Origin: Eretmocerus hayati
Lineage: Eukaryota; Arthropoda; Insecta; Hymenoptera; Aphelinidae
Reading direction: 5' to 3'
Length of the DNA: 64,000 nt
Assembly: GCA_029851415.1 (NCBI GenBank)
Contig: CM056742.1
Span: 189,453,344-189,517,343 of the forward strand
The notes below the pieces were generated by a model. It did not search any database, was not told the DNA's origin, and worked only from the letters and a program-made list of their open reading frames with translations. Shown in pieces: positions 59,686-64,000 of this stretch. The position numbers and the translations under genes are program-made. How positions within the stretch are numbered: position 1 is the first letter of the stretch; each line of letters begins with the position of its first letter.

Positions 59686-61398
59686 GTTTATCTCCTCTTA
59701 TCATCCAAATATATTGGAAATAATGAGCGATCTGGACCAATGAGAAGGAAACCGGAGCAAGAAAACTCAACCCAGCATCGATAACTCTATTTCAAATTTC
59801 AGTAGGGGTGGTAGGAAATCGTGTAGCAATCTGAGTACATCTGAAAAGTCAGTGAACGATTTCGATGACTTATTTCATGTAATTCATTTTTCAAGATGTA
59901 CCAAACTGTGAGCCTCAAGCATGGCTCTATTGCAACCCATTCTGACACTCATTGAGAGGTCAGAATTGATCTACGGATGATCATTATTGAAGCATTTCAG
60001 AGACGCTTTTTTGAGGTCATGTGAATTTTCAGGCATGTTTTTGATGTCAATCTTGGATCATATCGTCGTTAAACGAATTGTGGTTTTTGCAACAACTTCA
60101 GGCAAGAAACATGGTGTTCTTTGATTCATCGACCAATCCTGGAAATCAAGGATGGGTGAAAGTCAATTGCATTGTGAGAGATAAAATAGAGAATAAACAC
60201 CCAACGATTTATCAGGAGCTTTCGTCAGTTTTCGTGCAAGGATGAGTATGAGAGCGCTGATGTTCGTTGCAAACGAGGAGAGAATGATAAATTTTCAAGG
60301 TAGAACTTGTAGAGAGATTCGGGAGTGACAGTCCACATGGGATGAGCGAACGTTGAGCTCGCCTGGATTCATCGCGGTGGAAGAATTTTATTTCTACGCC
60401 GATGGTGCGACGAGCATCACGATGAAGATTCCGGCCAAGTGAGAGAAAGGTTGGAGCCATCGCTGGTCGTTCGATCGGAAAGCGTAAATGGGTAAATAAA
60501 CGAAAGCCTCGCTTCTCGCTCGGAAATTCAATTTCATCTCGATACACATGAGGGATTGGCCCATTCCATCGTCGCGAATATAACTCTCTCACTTCTCACA
60601 CTCTCTTCTATTCTCCGAGCGAACCACGCAGCGGACGATGAAAAATTTGCGGGCGCGAATATGTGATCGAGCCACTGCAAATGAAGAGTATAAATTTGGC
60701 AATGAGAAATGGAAGAATACTCAGGAATCAGCTGAGAGCTCAGCAGTTGCATCTATCGGTATGCAGTTTACGCGCATATGACTCTAAACTGGAATAAATA
60801 AGGTTATTGGCCTTGTCAGACGGTCAATCTGTGCAGAATGAACGATTGGTTTGGTCTGAGAAAGTGTGGAGTCGAAAATGTTTTTTGCCTTGAAATTTTG
60901 ACAGTTGGGTCTGGTTGCTTCGTGTGAGGAATAATGAACTTTTTCTTATTCATCGATTCAGAAAGTTTCGAGGTGTGTTATTCGACTACGGGAATAGTGC
61001 GCTTGTAAATTTTCACGACCACAATTCTTTTAACAGAATGAAATGAAGTTGTGGCACTTGTAAATACAATTCACAGACATAAAGTAGATTTACATCGATC
61101 CCACGACATTTCTTTCATCAGATTTGTTTTGAACACCACATAAAAATGATATCACTCGATTTGCAAGCATTTTGTTTCGTAATTTTAAATGTAATAAATT
61201 ACAGAATGAATATCGTAACTGACCAGGAGAGTGCCTCATACCCGGATCATGGATTTGGATGTAACTGTGGGAATCGTCCTCATTTAGTTAAAAAAAATAA
61301 AAACAATATCCAAAGTTGTAGACCTTGACACTCAAGCGTTTTCAAGATACAGCTTCAGACATGAGCATTGTCCATATAGGTCCATGTTGAAATTCACA
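59686..61398. other. No gene seen
   Basis: AT-rich DNA with a GC-richer patch near 60330-60660. The minus-strand frame 60212-60592 (126 aa) lacks motifs and splice support. Confidence 0.35.
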
Positions 61399-61498
61399 TA
61401 CAATGTGACCCCGATATTCCTGGCAAACTTTGGAGGTTATGCCAATGCCCTGCACCTGTGCATGTATGTTTTGTCCAAAATATCGTGGTCACATTGTA
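61399..61498. mobile_element. 100-bp TACAATGTGACC MITE
   Basis: TACAATGTGACCCCGATATT at the left is matched in reverse complement by AATATCGTGGTCACATTGTA at the right, one mismatch over 20 bp. TA at both ends fits a TA target duplication, as in Tc1/mariner elements. It is too short to code for anything. Confidence 0.55.
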
Positions 61499-63799
61499 TA
61501 CAGGTGTACCTGCAATGCTAGTGCATGAAGATGTCGCTCAAAAATGCTTGGGCGTTAGGGCCTATAATTTTGGATATCTCCTTTGGGGAAAAAGGCTATT
61601 TGCAGAGTTTTAGCCAAATCCATGACTCGAATCTGAAACACTCTCCTGGTGAGTTGAACTCCCCCAAAAGTCAGCTGCTTGTCAATGAATGCTGCATTCA
61701 TGAAGAGGATATTCCCAGAGGTCTCGGGGATGAGATCGGATGCATTCGTACATGGCGAACGAAGAGGCGAGCATACTTAATTTTGATTGAACAAGAATAT
61801 CTTCTACGTGGAAAAATGAGGCTGAAAACTTCATTGCTGTGGTGGCAGAAACCCGTACATTTCGATCTCGGCTGTCAAACTTGTGCACACATTACTGATG
61901 GTATTTTACTTTATCCACATACACGATCAAGGAATCAGAAACGAGCAGCGTAACGAGGTTATATGTAACCATGGAGCGAAAAACGAAATTCACCAGCGCC
62001 ACGATCACTTCTATGCTATTGAAAAGCCGGTCTATGCATTAAGATTCATCCCTCCCTTGTGAGAGGAATACCAAATAAGGTCGATCTCATATGCCTTCTT
62101 TGCACACGAATCTGGAGCGCGTTTGTTATCGGAATATTTGATCCGCTATGCTGTGGAAGGTAAACCTTCCTCAGCTATCTGGTTTTCCGGGTCTATATAG
62201 CTGATCTGAATTATTGCTGAAAAGACGTAGTGGTTCCCTGATTTTGTATTATTTGGAACTGCAAGGTGGGTTGAACCACATTAATGGTTCAGTCTTGGAG
62301 TTTGACGATCCCCAGGCCCCAGTCAGCTGTAGCCGGAGTGCGGGGATTACACATCTCCATCCGGTGGCTATTGCAGCCGTAATGCCCGGAGACTGAGTGA
62401 GTCATGGGACTAGTGGCCGAGCTACCTTTACAGGTGACTCCTCGCGCCGTCTAGATGGCTTGCTCAGAGAATTGAGGAACTCCGTGGGCTCTAGTGAACC
62501 CTAGATGAGGCTCAAGCACCTGAAAGGCGGCCAACGGTCATCATGCTGGAGACCGAAGCTAGGACTCGGTAGTTCGCGAGAGTGGCGTGGGTCTATTGCT
62601 GATTCAGTCGTAACTCAAGAATGATTTTCTTCCAAACTAATGCGGTCGCAGGGCGTAGCTTTGCACCACGCCTGTGGAGGCAAACTGAGATAAAGGCGGA
62701 AGGCAGCTGTCCGGTATGGAAACTCAAATATGCGCTCTTGTGTAATTTGACTTTGCGTGCGATATTCAGTTTCGACTCTCAAACTTTTCTAGATAACCCA
62801 CCTGAGAGTTTTTCGAACAATTGAATACTATCGCTCCCAAGTGTCACGAGGTTCACGATTTCTCCATTATTCGGCGTGGAGCAGCCCAACTCATGTGGGA
62901 AGATATTCTTGTGAACAAATCATAGATTTGGTCCTAACTCACCTCATGTAGACTATGTATCCAAAATCCTATGAGGGAATGGATGGATCAACTTTTGAGA
63001 ATCGACCATTATTGAACTCATCCGTTCATCTGTATGATTCCCGTCTTCTTGAAGCTCAACCAAACATTACTTCACTTTGGTTTCAAGCGTTGCGTGTCTG
63101 GCTATGATTCTCAATGAGATTTCATCCACATTCACGCGAATCTCCTCTTGCGGACTCACACGCTCATCTCTCTTTCTTCGAATGAGCGTGATTATCGCCC
63201 GTTGATCCCTCGAGGCCATCCCAACCGTGAACCCTCAACCCTCCTTTACATCCTTCCTTCTTCCCACTGAGCACGCCCTAATGAAAAGAAACTGCTTGAG
63301 GGAGATCCACCACACTCACAAGCGGCTTCTCTACATCTTCTTTTTACGTATTTTACGCGGCGAGGCGCTGCACGGTCTCGTTTTCGCGAGGGTGTTCCGA
63401 GTAGAGACTCGCAACTCACACTCTGAATAGAGTCGCCCGATTTTTGCTTCCGCTCGATTCCCATCAACCCCCCTCCTTTACTCTTTGAGCTGACAATCAT
63501 TATTCGACACTGAGCCTCAACACAAAGCATTGGGTGTGTTCCAAACCGGGAACGCAATCTGAGTCAAGTGATAGTTTGATATTCTTCGTCATGGATTAGA
63601 GCGCACTCCATAAAATCATGAAAAGAATAGTAAAACTTAGGAGTTCTTCAGACATACTTTTTTGGGAGTGAAACTTCCTTTACCGACGGTGGGGGTCTTG
63701 TAAATGGGGTATTTTTTTGCAGAACGCGCACACCGTTACGCATTACGTGAGGTCTGCGGAACAGCTGAGTGGTATAGCTGTCGTAGTCAGATATTCATT
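61499..63799. other. No gene seen
   Basis: The + strand frame 61525-61953 (142 aa) has no motif and no splice context. The stretch 62300-62600 is GC-richer and unique-looking but matches no RNA gene pattern that I can see. Confidence 0.35.
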
Positions 63800-63965
63800 T
63801 CGCCGCTTCATAAACTGACTAGCGAGTTTATGAAGTAGCTAGTGACTTTATAAACTGGCAGTGAGTTCATTCAAGAATCATTCCATCGTTAGTCTGCTCG
63901 AGTTTTGGATTAACTAACTAGCCAATTTATGGAGCCACTAGCTACTTCATGAACTTCGGGGGAGC
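63800..63965. repeat. Cluster of GTTTATGAAGTAGCTAGTGA words in both orientations
   Basis: GAGTTTATGAAGTAGCTAGTGA near 63818 (direct) and GCCACTAGCTACTTCATGAA near 63935 (inverted) are complementary. Further TTCATAAACTGACTAGCGAG and TTTATAAACTGGC copies lie between. It may be one end of an element continuing beyond the window. Confidence 0.35.
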
Positions 63966-64000
63966 GACCCCGCAGTTTATCTACTGACATCAAGAGACTC

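Noticed and set aside
62300..62600. GC-richer stretch considered as a tRNA-derived SINE
   Set aside because: No proper A-box/B-box pair, no A-rich or simple-repeat tail and no second copy in the window.

Overview
This window looks like a gene-poor, transposon-rich piece of an animal nuclear genome, most likely an arthropod and probably an insect. The reasons are: no prokaryotic operon structure; GT-AG introns of about 65-150 bp inside the only convincing coding genes; and a dense collection of DNA-transposon remnants (CACTA/EnSpm, hAT, Harbinger-like, piggyBac-like, Tc1/mariner-like) and satellite or minisatellite arrays. I could not identify the species. I recognise no conserved host protein gene; one 115-bp putative exon (42222-42336) is the best candidate for host coding sequence.

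The clearest unit is an apparently complete 6.3-kb CACTA/EnSpm transposon (42889-49215). Its terminal inverted repeats are about 130-150 bp long and filled with copies of the CAGTCCCCGGTCAG word. It carries two genes on the + strand. The first is a transposase of the animal CACTA type, read through a one-base frame change at an A6 run. The second is an eight-exon gene whose conceptual splice product (454 aa) ends in a DUF4806-like region. The pair fits a catalytic protein plus an accessory protein acting on the repeated terminal words, but that division of labour is inference.

The second notable unit is a 2.43-kb hAT-type non-autonomous element (36041-38470) with a matching 8-bp target duplication (AGCAATAC). 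Most of it is a giant palindrome with two ~1,025-bp arms around a 58-bp spacer. It is inserted in a degenerate array of ~180-230-bp tandem monomers (about 35560-39450).

Layout. 1-3428: end of a TACCGTCA-family MITE, a TTAA-flanked MITE and a decayed repeat. 3429-18229: scattered inverted-repeat elements (3429, 11037, 11496, 13104, 14355) in otherwise featureless DNA. 18230-22625: a minisatellite composite, a Harbinger-like element with a TAA duplication, and an ATCGATA-rich hAT-like end. 22626-31331: MITEs and inverted repeats. 31332-33070: a ~316-bp tandem satellite. 35560-41840: degenerate array, hAT palindrome, hAT relic and two minisatellite composites. 42222-49215: putative exon and the CACTA element. 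49216-64000: further MITEs (51089, 56678, 61399), another minisatellite composite (58811) and small duplications.

Four loci (18230-18850, 40311-40930, 41186-41840, 58811-59270) share a plan: a head related to AAAATTTGTCCGTCC, a GGGTGGGTGGAT-like stretch, then a tandem array whose unit differs at every locus. This is the most unusual pattern that I cannot place in a known family.

Boundaries were read by eye. Alignments and database searches were not possible, so repeat family names rest on termini and target duplications.
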